This document shows, in pieces, positions 1 through 9,011 of a stretch of DNA of 64,000 nucleotides (position 1 is the stretch's first letter; the number at the start of each line of letters is the position of its first letter). The notes below the pieces were generated by a model, which saw only the letters and a list, made by a program, of their open reading frames with translations, did not search any database and was not told the DNA's origin. The DNA is from Hymenobacter sp. DG01 (lineage in GTDB: Bacteria; Bacteroidota; Bacteroidia; Cytophagales; Hymenobacteraceae): contig NZ_CP040936.1 in assembly GCF_006352025.1 (NCBI RefSeq), forward strand, positions 806,001 to 870,000. The letters run 5' to 3'. Both the position numbers and the translations under genes were made by a program.

Positions 1-525
1 CAGATTGAGCCGCCCAAGCCCCGGGCCACCCGTGAGCTGGCCGACCCCAACACCCTCAAGCCCGGCGACAAGGTAGCACTGCTGGGTCAGGAGGGCCACG
101 GCGAAATTATGGCCGTAAAGGGCAAGACGGCGGAGGTTTCCTTCGGGGGGCTCAAAACTATCGTCAAGGTCAACCAGCTCGAAAAGCTGACGCGGTCCGA
201 GATTCGGGAGCGGGAAAAGGAGGCGGCTCGCAAGGCCCCGGCCCAGCACGCTACCCTCGATATTACCGGCCGTATGTCGGGCTTCAATACGACCCTCGAC
301 TTGCGTGGGGAGCGGGCCGAGGATGCTCTAAACCGCATCATGGCTTATGTGGACGACGCTGTGATGCTGGGCGTGCCGGAAATCAAGATTCTGCACGGCC
401 GCGGCAACGGCATTCTGCGCCAGATTGCCCGCGACTACTTGCACAAGGTACGCGAAGTAGCCAGCGTGGCCGACGAGCACGCTGACCGGGGCGGCGACGG
501 CGTAACCATTGCCGTACTGAAATAA
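1..525 (+). CDS. mutS2: Endonuclease MutS2, C-terminal part with Smr domain (5' end outside window)
   Basis: The frame is open from the first base, so 174 C-terminal residues of a gene that starts upstream are seen. A KOW-like basic segment (GDKVALLG, about residues 22-29 of the visible part) precedes a Lys/Glu/Arg-rich linker. The Smr domain fills the last about 90 residues, with its DLRG motif and the HGRGNG motif. MutS2 is a MutS-family ATPase with a nuclease Smr domain that acts on branched DNA and, in some bacteria, on collided ribosomes. The ATPase part cannot be seen here. Stop TAA at 523-525. A free Smr-domain protein is the alternative, but the linker and KOW-like part favour MutS2. 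Confidence 0.9.
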   Translation, partial: QIEPPKPRATRELADPNTLKPGDKVALLGQEGHGEIMAVKGKTAEVSFGGLKTIVKVNQLEKLTRSEIREREKEAARKAPAQHATLDITGRMSGFNTTLDLRGERAEDALNRIMAYVDDAVMLGVPEIKILHGRGNGILRQIARDYLHKVREVASVADEHADRGGDGVTIAVLK

Positions 526-620
526 GCTCAGCACCGTTTCTTTTATCGTATTTCCAACCAGTGAGAACCCGCTGCGCCAGAACGTAGCGGGTTCTTTACT
601 ACCCTACCTAGTTCTTTCAG

Positions 621-1550
621 ATGCACCCCCGTAACCCCCACGCCGCCCGCTACAACTTTCCGGAACTCGTGCAAACCAGTCCTGAGCTGGCGGCTTTTGT
701 AGTCCCCAATCCCGCTGGCGACAGCAGCATCGATTTCGCCAACCCCGCCGCCGTGAAGGCCTTGAACCGGGCCCTGCTCAAGCAGTACTACGGGGTAGCG
801 CACTGGGATGTGCCCGCCGGCTACCTCTGTCCGCCCATCCCGGGCCGTGCCGACTACCTGCACTACGCCGCCGACCTGCTGGCCGCCGACCACGCGGGGG
901 GAATTCCGCGGGATAAATCGGTGCAGGTGCTGGACGTGGGGGTAGGGGCCAACTGCGTGTATCCCATCATTGGGAGCCAGGTGTACGGGTGGCGCTTTGT
1001 GGGCTCGGAGGTGGATACCATAGCCTTGCGCGCCGCCAAAAGCATGGTAGCCGTAAACCCTACCCTGGCTGGCCGGGTTGACCTGCGTCTGCAAAGCAAC
1101 AAGGAGGACATTTTCCCCGGCATCGTGAAGCCCCGGGAAGAGTTTGACCTGGTTATCTGCAACCCGCCTTTCCATACCTCCGCCGCTGATGCCGCCACCG
1201 GAAGCCGCCGCAAAGGCCGCAACCTGGGTTACGCCAAAACCAAAACCTCCGAGCCCCTACTCAACTTCGGGGGGCAGAACACGGAGCTCTGGTGCGAAGG
1301 CGGCGAAGAGGGTTTCCTCAAGCGCATGGTTGCGCAAAGCGTGCCGCTGGCTTCCCAAGTGCTTTGGTTTTCGTCGCTTATCTCCAAAAAGGAAACCCTG
1401 CGCAGCGCCCACTATTTCCTGGGCCAGGTGGGTGCTACGGAGGTGAAGGTGCTGGATATGAGTCAGGGTCAGAAAGTAAGCCGCATAGTGGCCTGGACCT
1501 TCCAGGATGAAGCTCAGCGCCAAGCCTGGGCCCAGCGCCGCTGGAAATAG
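621..1550 (+). CDS. rlmF: 23S rRNA (adenine(1618)-N6)-methyltransferase RlmF
   Basis: 309 residues, the usual length for RlmF (YbiN). It methylates N6 of A1618 in 23S rRNA using S-adenosylmethionine. The start MHPRNPHAARY is typical of the family. The SAM-binding motif I (VLDVGVGAN) lies at about residues 103-111. The N6-adenine methyltransferase motif NPPF, followed by His, lies near residue 181. A Gly/Arg-rich stretch (RRKGRNLGY) and the segment NFGGQ.TELWCEGGE follow, as is usual in RlmF. The gene is monocistronic, about 95 nt after mutS2 and followed by a strong hairpin. Cytoplasmic. Confidence 0.93.
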   Translation: MHPRNPHAARYNFPELVQTSPELAAFVVPNPAGDSSIDFANPAAVKALNRALLKQYYGVAHWDVPAGYLCPPIPGRADYLHYAADLLAADHAGGIPRDKSVQVLDVGVGANCVYPIIGSQVYGWRFVGSEVDTIALRAAKSMVAVNPTLAGRVDLRLQSNKEDIFPGIVKPREEFDLVICNPPFHTSAADAATGSRRKGRNLGYAKTKTSEPLLNFGGQNTELWCEGGEEGFLKRMVAQSVPLASQVLWFSSLISKKETLRSAHYFLGQVGATEVKVLDMSQGQKVSRIVAWTFQDEAQRQAWAQRRWK

Positions 1551-1624
1551 GGAGTAGGTGGTAGGCCAGAAAATAGCCGCCGCCCGGCGCGGCGGTTCGC
1601 ACCAAATTCTGTTGTTATTCCATG

Positions 1625-1657
1625 AAAAAAGCCGTCCCCACCTGGGGACGGCTTTTT
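1625..1657. terminator. Bidirectional intrinsic terminator between rlmF and the PLD gene
   Basis: An inverted repeat with stem GCCGTCCCC/GGGGACGGC has an A-run on one side and a T-run on the other, so it can end transcription of both converging genes. Confidence 0.85.
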
Positions 1658-1678
1658 GCGGTAAGAAGGAAAGCAGAA

Positions 1679-3958
1679 CTACTCCACCACTACCCGGCTA
1701 ACCTGGGTTGACTCGGGCGTTTCAATCTGAACCAGATACAGGCCGGCGCGCAGCGACGACGCATCCACGCTCACTTCCTGACCGTTCAGGGCCTTGGTCT
1801 GATCGAGGACCACGCGGCCGGTAGCGTCGCGCAGCACCACGCGGGCCGTGCGGGCCGCGCTGGTTTGCACCCGCAGCTGGAACTTGCCGCTGGTGGGGTT
1901 GGGGTACACCTGCACCGCGCTCTGAGCCACTGTTTGCTTGTTGCTCAGCACCAGGCTGCACACCTGAAAGCCCCGGTTCTGCTCGCTGATGCGGGCCGAG
2001 AACTCCTGGAAATACTGGTTCACGATGCGGGCATCGTGCACGATGAGCGTGTTCTCGTCATTTTCCGTGTCGGCCGAGAGCGACCAGTTGTGCGAGCCCA
2101 CAAACACCTGCGGATCCGACTGCGAGGCGCCGGCATCCACGATGGCGTATTTGTGGTGCATGATGCCGGTAGTATTCTTCACGATGGCCCGGTCGCCCAG
2201 GGCCGTGCGGATGGTGCGCAGAATGGCGCCGGTGCCGGCGTTGCTGGTGTCGTTGAGCAGCACCTCCGAGCAGGCCCCGATGTTGCGGGCCTTTACCTGG
2301 TCGGCAATGGCGCGGCCCAGGTCGGTGCGCGTTACCAGCATGGTGGCAATATGCAGGTCGTTATCCGCCGATTGGATGGCCTGAATCAGGCGGCTGTTTA
2401 CCTGGTCAGTCGGCGAAAACCACGATTCCACATTTTTGCCCCCGATAACGAAGTAGTGCGGAGTATTGTCGGTTTTGGCCGAGCCGAAGCGGGCCGTGGC
2501 CGTAGTACCGCCGCCCCACATTTCGTTGAACTCCAGGGTATAGGTACGGGCTAGGGCCTGGTCCTGGATGGCAATGGCGTTGTTGCGGTCCAGGTTCAGT
2601 TGGGCCGGAGTCCAGTTCGTGGAGCCCGTCCAGACCCACGGCACGTTCGGGTTGGGGTCTTCGGCATCAATCACCACAAACTTGTTGTGCATGATGTTCT
2701 GCTGGGTCTGGCGGCCGATGCGCGGAATGGCCGCGTTCAGGCCCGTAATGCTGGCATTGGTGTTGTCATCCTCGAAAACTACGCGCACCTGCACGCCACG
2801 GGCGTGGGCAGCGTTTACGGCGTTGAGAATGGTAACGCTGTTCCAGTTATAGATGGCAATATCCAGGGTTTTGGTGGCCTTGCTGATGTAGCGGGCCACG
2901 GTGTCGGCAATGGTGCCGTTAGCCAGGTAGGTAGCGCCGTTGCCGGGCAGGGCCAGGGCCGTGTTCACGGGGTTGGTGAAGTAGGCCCGCATTTTACCGC
3001 TGGAGAGCGAGGCCGTTACCATCGGTACAATGCGCGACTCCGAGGTGCCGATGGCATTGGTGGACGAGGCCCGCACGTAGTAGATAACACCGGGCTGCAG
3101 GCCCGTCAGGGCAATGCGGTGCTGAGTAGCGGCGGCCGTAGGGCCGGCCACGGTGGTAAACGGCCCGGCCAAGGAAGTGGCGTACTCTACCTTGGCCGTA
3201 CCGGCGTTTTCGGTAGCAAAATTCACTGTGAAGCCAGTGGTGCTAATGCCAGTAGGGAAGGGCGAGCTGAAGAAGTTGGGCGTGCCGCCCAGAACGAAAT
3301 CCTGGTAGCGGCGCGGCAGCAGCTGGTAGCCGCCTACCCCGGTGCTGGCAAACTGGCTCATAATGCCCAGCACGTCAAACTGGCCGCTGGGGGCCTGCTT
3401 GCCCACAATGTCGTTGCCGGCGTTGGCCGCGGCGGCCGTGCGCAGCACGGCCCCGGTCTGCCCGTTGAGCAGGTAGTTGGTGTTGCCCCCGAACGTGCTG
3501 ACGGTTCCGCCGGTGCTGGTGGTAATGGACGTGTTCTTATTGATGCGCACTACCCGCGACTCGTACTGCTCGGCAAAAACCGAGGTAACGGCGGAGGCAT
3601 CTACGTTAGCCGCGGGCCGAATAACGCGGTTTTGAGCCAGCACGGTTACGCTGCTCACGGGGTCCATTTCCAGCAGGCCGTTGAAATTCTTCAGGGTGCC
3701 GCTGATTTCGATACTGTCGCCGGGCACCAGGCCCGAGAAGCCAGCCGCGGAGGTAGAATAGGCGGCCAAGCCGCCTGTGCCATCCTGCAGGTAGCGAATA
3801 ACCCCCAGTTCGGGGCCATTGGTTACCACGCCGCGTACGGTCACGGTGGCGCCCGCGCCATCGGTGCGGGCTTCCGCTACCGATTTCACAGTCTGGGCCG
3901 TTGCGGTTGGCAGGGCCGCTCCGCCACAAAGCAGAGCCAGCAGAGTAATTTTCTTCAT
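1679..3958 (-). CDS. Secreted two-HKD phospholipase-D-fold protein with OB-like, FN3 and T9SS sorting domains
   Basis: 759 residues from ATG at 3958, chosen because MKKITLLALL opens a clear signal peptide ending near TATAQ; an upstream ATG at 4066 would add a non-signal extension. Order: signal peptide, OB-fold-like DUF5689-type domain (about 25-115), a fibronectin-III-like segment (about 250-330), then two PLD repeats with HxKxxxxD motifs HNKFVVID (near 423) and HHKYAIVD (near 601), each followed by GSxNW. The C-terminus (YPNPTSGKF ... LRAGLYLVQI) is a type IX secretion sorting domain, so the protein is probably exported to the surface or medium. PLD-fold enzymes cleave phosphodiesters, either phospholipid or nucleic acid; the substrate here is unknown. 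The two HKD motifs give a complete active site in one chain. Confidence 0.88.
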   Translation of the reverse strand: MKKITLLALLCGGAALPTATAQTVKSVAEARTDGAGATVTVRGVVTNGPELGVIRYLQDGTGGLAAYSTSAAGFSGLVPGDSIEISGTLKNFNGLLEMDPVSSVTVLAQNRVIRPAANVDASAVTSVFAEQYESRVVRINKNTSITTSTGGTVSTFGGNTNYLLNGQTGAVLRTAAAANAGNDIVGKQAPSGQFDVLGIMSQFASTGVGGYQLLPRRYQDFVLGGTPNFFSSPFPTGISTTGFTVNFATENAGTAKVEYATSLAGPFTTVAGPTAAATQHRIALTGLQPGVIYYVRASSTNAIGTSESRIVPMVTASLSSGKMRAYFTNPVNTALALPGNGATYLANGTIADTVARYISKATKTLDIAIYNWNSVTILNAVNAAHARGVQVRVVFEDDNTNASITGLNAAIPRIGRQTQQNIMHNKFVVIDAEDPNPNVPWVWTGSTNWTPAQLNLDRNNAIAIQDQALARTYTLEFNEMWGGGTTATARFGSAKTDNTPHYFVIGGKNVESWFSPTDQVNSRLIQAIQSADNDLHIATMLVTRTDLGRAIADQVKARNIGACSEVLLNDTSNAGTGAILRTIRTALGDRAIVKNTTGIMHHKYAIVDAGASQSDPQVFVGSHNWSLSADTENDENTLIVHDARIVNQYFQEFSARISEQNRGFQVCSLVLSNKQTVAQSAVQVYPNPTSGKFQLRVQTSAARTARVVLRDATGRVVLDQTKALNGQEVSVDASSLRAGLYLVQIETPESTQVSRVVVE

Positions 3959-4267
3959 CAAATGAAAGAAGTGGGGGATGAGGTGGGAAGCAAAAACTGC
4001 AACAAATATCCTGATCTTATACCAAAGAATAAGCCAGCCCCGAAGAAGATTTTCGGAAGCAAGCAAGCTGGTATTTTGAGGGTAAATATTTGATTTTCAA
4101 ATATATCAGCAGTATATGTTACGCCAAATCATACCGGCTAGGAAACCGAGCAGCCTGTCTGCGGGGTGCTTGGGGGTAGGCGGTTAAGCGCTTTTTGTTG
4201 TGCGTACTCATGGGCACGGCGGCCGAGCTGGAACTACCGGCCGCGTTGCTCGACGATACCCACACGT

Positions 4268-4302
4268 AAAAAAAGGCCCGACTGCCAAGAGGAAGCCGGG
4301 TC
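4268..4302 (-). terminator. Intrinsic terminator of murB
   Basis: Read on the minus strand, a stem of about 12 bp with two mismatches (GACCCGGCTTCC pairing with GGCAGTCGGGCC) is followed by a run of seven T, just after the murB stop codon. Confidence 0.75.
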
Positions 4303-4315
4303 TGTGCATGAAGCG

Positions 4316-5344
4316 CTAGAAGATGTTGACCTCGGGGTGCAGCTCAATACCGAATTTTTCGCGCACGGAGGCAATGATGTCGTGGGCCAACTCCCGAATG
4401 TCCTGGCCCTGAGCGCCGCCGTGGTTTACCAGCACCAGCGCCTGCTTGTCGTGCACGCCGTGGGCGCCCCGGCGCTGGCCTTTCCAGCCGCACTGCTCAA
4501 TCAGCCAGGCGGCCGGCACCTTTACGCCGCCCGGTACGGGGTAGCCCGGCAGCTCGGGGAAGCTGGCTTTCAGCTCGTCGAATTTCAGCTGAGAGATTTC
4601 CGGGTTCTTGAAGAAGGAGCCGGCGTTGCCAATCTGGGCGGGGTCGGGGAGCTTGCTGCGGCGGATGTGCATCACGGCTTCGCTCACCTCGCGGGGGGTA
4701 GGCTCGCCCCCAATGCCCATGTCTTCGAGAGTGGTTTTGATGGCCCCGTAGCTGACGTTGGGCCGGGCCTGGCGCTGCAGGCGCAAGACCACACCCGTAA
4801 CAATGTACTGGTTTTTCAGGGGGCCTTTGAACACGCTTTCCCGGTAGCCAAACCCGCACTCACTGGCCGAAAACGTACGCACCTGACCCGTGCTGATTTC
4901 TAGGGCCTCCAACTGCTCAAACGTATCCTTTAGCTCGGAGCCGTAAGCCCCGATGTTCTGGAGTGGGGCCGCGCCTACCGTGCCCGGGATGAGGGAGAGG
5001 TTCTCGATGCCGCTCAGCTCCTGATCCAGGGTGTACTGCACCAGCCCGTGCCACGACTCGCCGGCGCCGGCCCGCACCAGGGCCGTTTCCTCATCCTGAC
5101 TGATGATATCAAGGCCCCGGATTTCATTTTTGAGTACGACCCCGTCGAAGTCGCGGGTGAAGAGCAGGTTGGAGCCGCCGCCCAGCACCAGTTTCTCTGC
5201 GGCCTGTACTTCGGGCAGGGCCAGCAGCGTCTGCAGTTCTTCTACCGAGGTGAACCGGGCGAAAAGCCGCGCTTTCACGTCCAGGCCAAACGTGTTGTAG
5301 GGGCGAAGGGAAACGTGGTGTTCAAGAACGGGAGCCGAAGCCAT
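4316..5344 (-). CDS. murB: UDP-N-acetylenolpyruvoylglucosamine reductase MurB
   Basis: 342 residues, the length of the E. coli-type (class I) MurB. It reduces UDP-GlcNAc-enolpyruvate to UDP-MurNAc with FAD and NADPH in cytoplasmic peptidoglycan synthesis. FAD/substrate motifs are present: YNTFGLDVKA near residue 16, GGGSNLLF near 55, and IPGTVGAAPLQNIGAYG near 119. NAGSFFKNP near 240 carries the Ser that protonates the substrate. The end HPEVNIF matches the usual C-terminal E-V motif. A Bacteroidetes -7 box lies about 30 nt upstream. It stands alone between terminators. Confidence 0.96.
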   Translation of the reverse strand: MASAPVLEHHVSLRPYNTFGLDVKARLFARFTSVEELQTLLALPEVQAAEKLVLGGGSNLLFTRDFDGVVLKNEIRGLDIISQDEETALVRAGAGESWHGLVQYTLDQELSGIENLSLIPGTVGAAPLQNIGAYGSELKDTFEQLEALEISTGQVRTFSASECGFGYRESVFKGPLKNQYIVTGVVLRLQRQARPNVSYGAIKTTLEDMGIGGEPTPREVSEAVMHIRRSKLPDPAQIGNAGSFFKNPEISQLKFDELKASFPELPGYPVPGGVKVPAAWLIEQCGWKGQRRGAHGVHDKQALVLVNHGGAQGQDIRELAHDIIASVREKFGIELHPEVNIF

Positions 5345-5372
5345 ACGAAAAGCGCTGAAGGTGATTTCGGGG

Positions 5373-5380
5373 CAAAGGTA
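5373..5380 (-). promoter_or_regulatory. Putative -7 promoter box of murB
   Basis: On the minus strand the octamer TACCTTTG matches the Bacteroidetes -7 consensus TAnnTTTG and lies 29-36 nt upstream of the murB ATG. I see no convincing TTTG -33 element. Confidence 0.5.
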
Positions 5381-5420
5381 GCCGTTTGGCTATTGTGCGG
5401 ATTACGGCGGGCTACAAAAG

Positions 5421-5458
5421 AAAAGGTCCGCCACCCGATGCCGGGTAGCGGACCTTTT
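5421..5458 (-). terminator. Intrinsic terminator of the FucP-type transporter gene
   Basis: A stem GGTCCGC/GCGGACC extended by CACCCG/CGGGTA pairing is flanked by A-rich and T-rich runs. It lies 19 nt beyond the stop codon at 5477. Confidence 0.82.
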
Positions 5459-5476
5459 AAGCAGTTGGGCCAGCAG

Positions 5477-6877
5477 CTAGCGCACCCGGTACCCTCGTAG
5501 GGCATAGAACAGTAGGTAAGCGTAGCAGAACACTGGCAGCACGAAAGCCACCCGCAGACCACCCGCGTACGTAGCCATGGCCCCCATCAGAAACGGAATA
5601 GCCGCTCCGCCCACAATGGCCATAATCAGGTAAGAAGAGCCCTGCTTGGTAAACGGACCCAAACCCTTAATAGCCAGCGGGAAGATAACCGGCCACATAA
5701 TGGAGTTGCACAAGCCGCAGAGTACCACCAGCCACAGGGCCGCCTCGCCGCGTACCAGCACGGCCGCCGCCACGCTCAGCAGCGCCACGGCGCATACCAG
5801 CACCAAGGCGTAGCGGGCATTGATGCGGCTGAGCAGCGGAATCCCGATTACCCGCCCTACCAGGGAGCCAAACCAATACGAGGATACCAGCACGGCACCC
5901 ACAGCCTTCGTGAAGCCGGCAGTAGTATCAATAGGAGCGGGGGCTTGCCCGAACAGAGCCGCAGCCCAGTTGGTGGCTACGCTAAGGCTACGTACCAGAG
6001 CCTGCGTGAACCCTGAGAGCTGCCCGATATTCTGAGCTTCACCGAAGCGGATGAGGTAGTCGCCCAGCCCCACTTCCACGCCCACGTACAGGAAAATGGC
6101 CCCTACGCCCAGGGCCAGATGGGGGAAGGCCAGGGCCGAGGTCCGGGCCGGCAGGGCTGCTTCCGTGGGGTTGACTTCCTCATCGGCAAAAGTCTCCAGC
6201 TCAGGCAGCTTCAGGAAAGCGAATATGGCGGCCAGCACCGCCAGAAACACGGCCAGCCCAATGTAGGGCCCTTTCACTAGAGCGGCTTCCTGGCTCAGGC
6301 GCTGAGCCACCGGCATGGCCGCCAGTTGGGCTTTCAGCACCTCCGAGCCCCCGAACAGCAGCATACCACCCAGCAGAGGCGAGAGGGTACCACCGAAATT
6401 GTTGGCCACGCCCACCAGGCTTACCCGCGAAGCCGCTCCGCTGGCCGGCCCCAACACCGATACGTACGGATTAGCGGCCACCTGCAATAGCGTGATGCCC
6501 GCTCCCAGCACCGCCAAACCCAGCAGAAACACCCCGAAGACCCGCGAGTTGGCCGCCGGAATAAACACCAGCGCCCCTGCCGCCATCACCAGCAACCCCA
6601 CCACAATGCCGCGCTGGTAGCCCAGCCGTTTCAGGAGCACACCCGCCGGCAACGACATCAGAAAATAAGCCCCAAAAAATGCCACCGATACCGTAGAGGA
6701 TTGAAAATCGGTGAGCTGGCACACGTCCTTGAGGTAGGGCATGAGCACACCATTGAAGTTCGTGACGGCCCCGAACAGGAAGAACAGGCTCGTCATGGCT
6801 GCCATGGGTAGGGCGTAGCTGCGGGACGAGGCGGTAGTGGCGGTAGCTGGAGGAGAGGAAGAGGTAGGAATAGCCAT
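5477..6877 (-). CDS. Sugar MFS transporter, FucP/glucose-galactose porter family
   Basis: 466 residues with about 12 hydrophobic segments. The signature FLFGAVTNFNGVLMPYLK near residue 32 and LQVAANPYVSVLG near residue 130 are typical of the FucP (fucose:H+ symporter) / GluP branch of MFS. It would import a hexose across the inner membrane with protons; the exact sugar cannot be told. The N-terminal 20 residues are Ser/Thr/Ala-rich and not conserved. Monocistronic, with a terminator after it and no catabolic genes next to it. Confidence 0.9.
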   Translation of the reverse strand: MAIPTSSSPPATATTASSRSYALPMAAMTSLFFLFGAVTNFNGVLMPYLKDVCQLTDFQSSTVSVAFFGAYFLMSLPAGVLLKRLGYQRGIVVGLLVMAAGALVFIPAANSRVFGVFLLGLAVLGAGITLLQVAANPYVSVLGPASGAASRVSLVGVANNFGGTLSPLLGGMLLFGGSEVLKAQLAAMPVAQRLSQEAALVKGPYIGLAVFLAVLAAIFAFLKLPELETFADEEVNPTEAALPARTSALAFPHLALGVGAIFLYVGVEVGLGDYLIRFGEAQNIGQLSGFTQALVRSLSVATNWAAALFGQAPAPIDTTAGFTKAVGAVLVSSYWFGSLVGRVIGIPLLSRINARYALVLVCAVALLSVAAAVLVRGEAALWLVVLCGLCNSIMWPVIFPLAIKGLGPFTKQGSSYLIMAIVGGAAIPFLMGAMATYAGGLRVAFVLPVFCYAYLLFYALRGYRVR

Positions 6878-6958
6878 GCAGGCAGAATGAAAGAAAGAAA
6901 ACAGCCAACCTCGGAGGCCAGCTAAGCAATGCTACGGAGTTTTTTTGGGAAAATGACA

Positions 6959-7567
6959 CTAAGCAGCAGGCCCGGCAAGTGCCCAGCCGCGCTGCCGTAA
7001 CTGTTTTGCGCAGCGGGAGCAGAAACCGGTTTCCTTATCGGTTGGGTTACCACCTTCGGCGTCGCGCATGAAGCAGGTGGGCGCCGGGCAATGCGGCAGC
7101 CCCTGGGTGTGACCGATTTCGTGTAGTACTACTTTGTAAAATTGAGTGGGAAGCTGACGCTGGCGCAGCCGGAAGCTAGATGCGACAGCCGCCCGGCCTG
7201 GCTGGTAGCCCAGCCCCAGCACGCCCCAGTCGCGGCGGTCATTTTTGGTGGTGCTGATGTCACGCTGAGTTAGACCAATTACCACGGTGTCGGGTTGGTA
7301 CTGCCGCACCAGGTAGCGCAGCAATGAATCGGCGCGGTACCGGTGGCGCGGTGGGTAGTAAGCGGCGTTTGGGAGTGCGCGTCGCGGGGCCAGTACCACT
7401 GTGCCCGCAGTGCGCCGCAACTGCTGATACACGGAGTCAGCCAGCTGGTGTGGTAGTCCTTGGAAGGGCAGCAGGACTAGTACCGGCGGGGTAGAGCGCC
7501 AGTGGCAACTCAGGCAGGTTAAGCCAAGTAGCAGAACCGCCGGTAAAATAAAAATTCGGAAAGACAT
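6959..7567 (-). CDS. Archaemetzincin-like zinc metalloprotease, probable lipoprotein
   Basis: 202 residues from ATG 7567. This start is preferred to 7675 because it opens a signal peptide with lipobox LTCLSC. The C-terminal half holds HEIGHTQGLPHC, four residues later CFM, and then CSRC 15 residues after the Met. This fits the archaemetzincin pattern: three zinc His, Gly, a Met-turn and four structural Cys. The protease would be anchored to a membrane on the periplasmic side if the lipobox is used; the substrate is unknown. It diverges from the THUMP methyltransferase gene with 97 nt between start codons. A matrixin-like metzincin is the alternative name for the same fold. Confidence 0.8.
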   Translation of the reverse strand: MSFRIFILPAVLLLGLTCLSCHWRSTPPVLVLLPFQGLPHQLADSVYQQLRRTAGTVVLAPRRALPNAAYYPPRHRYRADSLLRYLVRQYQPDTVVIGLTQRDISTTKNDRRDWGVLGLGYQPGRAAVASSFRLRQRQLPTQFYKVVLHEIGHTQGLPHCPAPTCFMRDAEGGNPTDKETGFCSRCAKQLRQRGWALAGPAA

Positions 7568-7626
7568 ACTGAGTTTCTGGTAGAGACCACGCAGTAAAAG
7601 TACACTGCCAAGCCACCGTGGCAGCG

Positions 7627-7634
7627 TACCTTTG
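7627..7634 (+). promoter_or_regulatory. Putative -7 promoter box of the THUMP methyltransferase gene
   Basis: TACCTTTG matches TAnnTTTG exactly and ends 30 nt before the chosen ATG at 7665. Confidence 0.5.
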
Positions 7635-7664
7635 CTGTCTTCTATTGCTTTACTACCCCCTCTT

Positions 7665-8858
7665 ATGGCTGCCAACCGCCGTTCCGCCCCGTTTTACATG
7701 ACTGCTACCACCCAGTTTGGGCTGGAAGAGGTGCTGGCTGAGGAACTACGCCAGTTGGGAGCTAAGATTGATAAAGTGGGCCAGCGGGCCGTAGAGTTCA
7801 CCGGCGATACGCAGCTGCTCTACGAGGCCTGCCTGTGGTGCCGCACGGCCATGCGCATCCTGCGGCCCTTCGCCGGTTTCTATGCCCGCGACGAAAAAGC
7901 GCTGTACCGCGAGGTTGGCCGCATTGATTGGCAGCGTTTTATCCACCCGGATCAGACCTTCGCCATTACGGCCGTCGTCAACAAATCCACGTTCGAGCAC
8001 TCCCTGTTTGTGGCCCAACTTACTAAGGATGCCATTGTAGATCAGTTTCGGAACCGCACCGGCTCGCGCCCCAGCGTGGACGTGAAAAACCCCGACATCC
8101 GCCTGCACCTGCACATGATTGAAAACGAGGTAACCCTGAGCCTCGACGCCTCCGGCGAATCGTTGCACAAGCGCGGCTACCGGCAGCAAACCAACGTGGC
8201 CCCGCTCAACGAGGCCCTGGCCGCCGGTCTGCTGCTGCTGGCGGGTTGGGATGGTAAAAAGACCCTCATCGACCCCATGTGCGGCTCCGGTACCCTGCTC
8301 ACCGAGGCCGCTATGATTGCCCAGCGCATTGCCCCCGGCCTTTACCACCAGGGCAAGTTTGGCTTTGAGAATTGGGCCGATTTCGACGCGGCCCTCTGGG
8401 AATCAGTACAGCTGGACGCCCGGCAGGCCCGCTTAGAAGACCCTCAGGCCTACCTGGCCGGCTCCGATTTGTCGCGCGAGTACATTGAACTGGCCCGCCA
8501 GAACGTGGCCGCCGCTGACCTGGAAGATTTCATTCGGCTGGGCGTGCGCGACGTGAAAGAAGCCAAAGCCCCCGCCAAGGAGGAGCCGGGCATCGTTATC
8601 ATGAACCCGCCCTACGGGGAGCGAATCGGGGAGGAAGCCGAAATGGATGCCCTCTACAAAGCCATCGGCGACACGCTGAAATCGGGGTTCCAAGGCTATG
8701 ATGCCTACGTGTTTACCGGCAACCTGGAGGCGGCCAAGCGCATCGGCCTGAAAACCTCCCGCCGCATCCCGCTCTACAACGGCCCCATCGACTGCCGCCT
8801 GCTCAAGTACGAGCTTTACCAGGGCACCCGCAAGGTTTCGCGACCCGAGCAGGGGTAG
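7665..8858 (+). CDS. THUMP-domain class I SAM-dependent RNA methyltransferase (RlmL N-domain/YpsC-like)
   Basis: 397 residues from ATG 7665; an in-frame upstream start (7632) would overlap the promoter box. Residues about 5-160 form the ferredoxin-like and THUMP RNA-binding part (YMTATTQFGLEEVLAEEL at the start). The Rossmann methyltransferase part has DPMCGSGTLLTEAA near residue 203 and the catalytic motif NPPYGER near residue 313. Relatives are 23S rRNA m2G2445 methyltransferase RlmL (N-terminal half) and tRNA guanine-N2 methyltransferases. The length matches the stand-alone form without the RlmK half. The exact target base cannot be decided here. Cytoplasmic. Confidence 0.9.
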   Translation: MAANRRSAPFYMTATTQFGLEEVLAEELRQLGAKIDKVGQRAVEFTGDTQLLYEACLWCRTAMRILRPFAGFYARDEKALYREVGRIDWQRFIHPDQTFAITAVVNKSTFEHSLFVAQLTKDAIVDQFRNRTGSRPSVDVKNPDIRLHLHMIENEVTLSLDASGESLHKRGYRQQTNVAPLNEALAAGLLLLAGWDGKKTLIDPMCGSGTLLTEAAMIAQRIAPGLYHQGKFGFENWADFDAALWESVQLDARQARLEDPQAYLAGSDLSREYIELARQNVAAADLEDFIRLGVRDVKEAKAPAKEEPGIVIMNPPYGERIGEEAEMDALYKAIGDTLKSGFQGYDAYVFTGNLEAAKRIGLKTSRRIPLYNGPIDCRLLKYELYQGTRKVSRPEQG

Positions 8859-8902
8859 GAAGAAGAGGTTAGCCCCTGCGGAAGGGGTAGGGAGTATTAT
8901 AT

Positions 8903-8951
8903 CAAAACCACAGGTTGTCCTTTGCTGCGCTTAGGACAACCTGTGGTTTTG
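8903..8951. terminator. Long perfect hairpin after the THUMP methyltransferase gene
   Basis: Arms of 19 nt (8903-8921 and 8933-8951) are perfectly complementary around an 11-nt loop. The distal end of each arm is T- or A-rich (GGTTTTG), so it can work as a terminator in both directions. Confidence 0.8.
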
Positions 8952-9011
8952 GCTTGAATAGCACGTTCTTCACCCGCTTTTCTTAGAATCCAAGGCAACA
9001 AGCCCGGACCA

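Noticed and set aside
2600..4093. 497-codon open frame opposite the PLD-fold gene
   Set aside because: The minus strand has a signal peptide, two HKD motifs and a T9SS domain; the plus frame is low-complexity Gly/Val/His.
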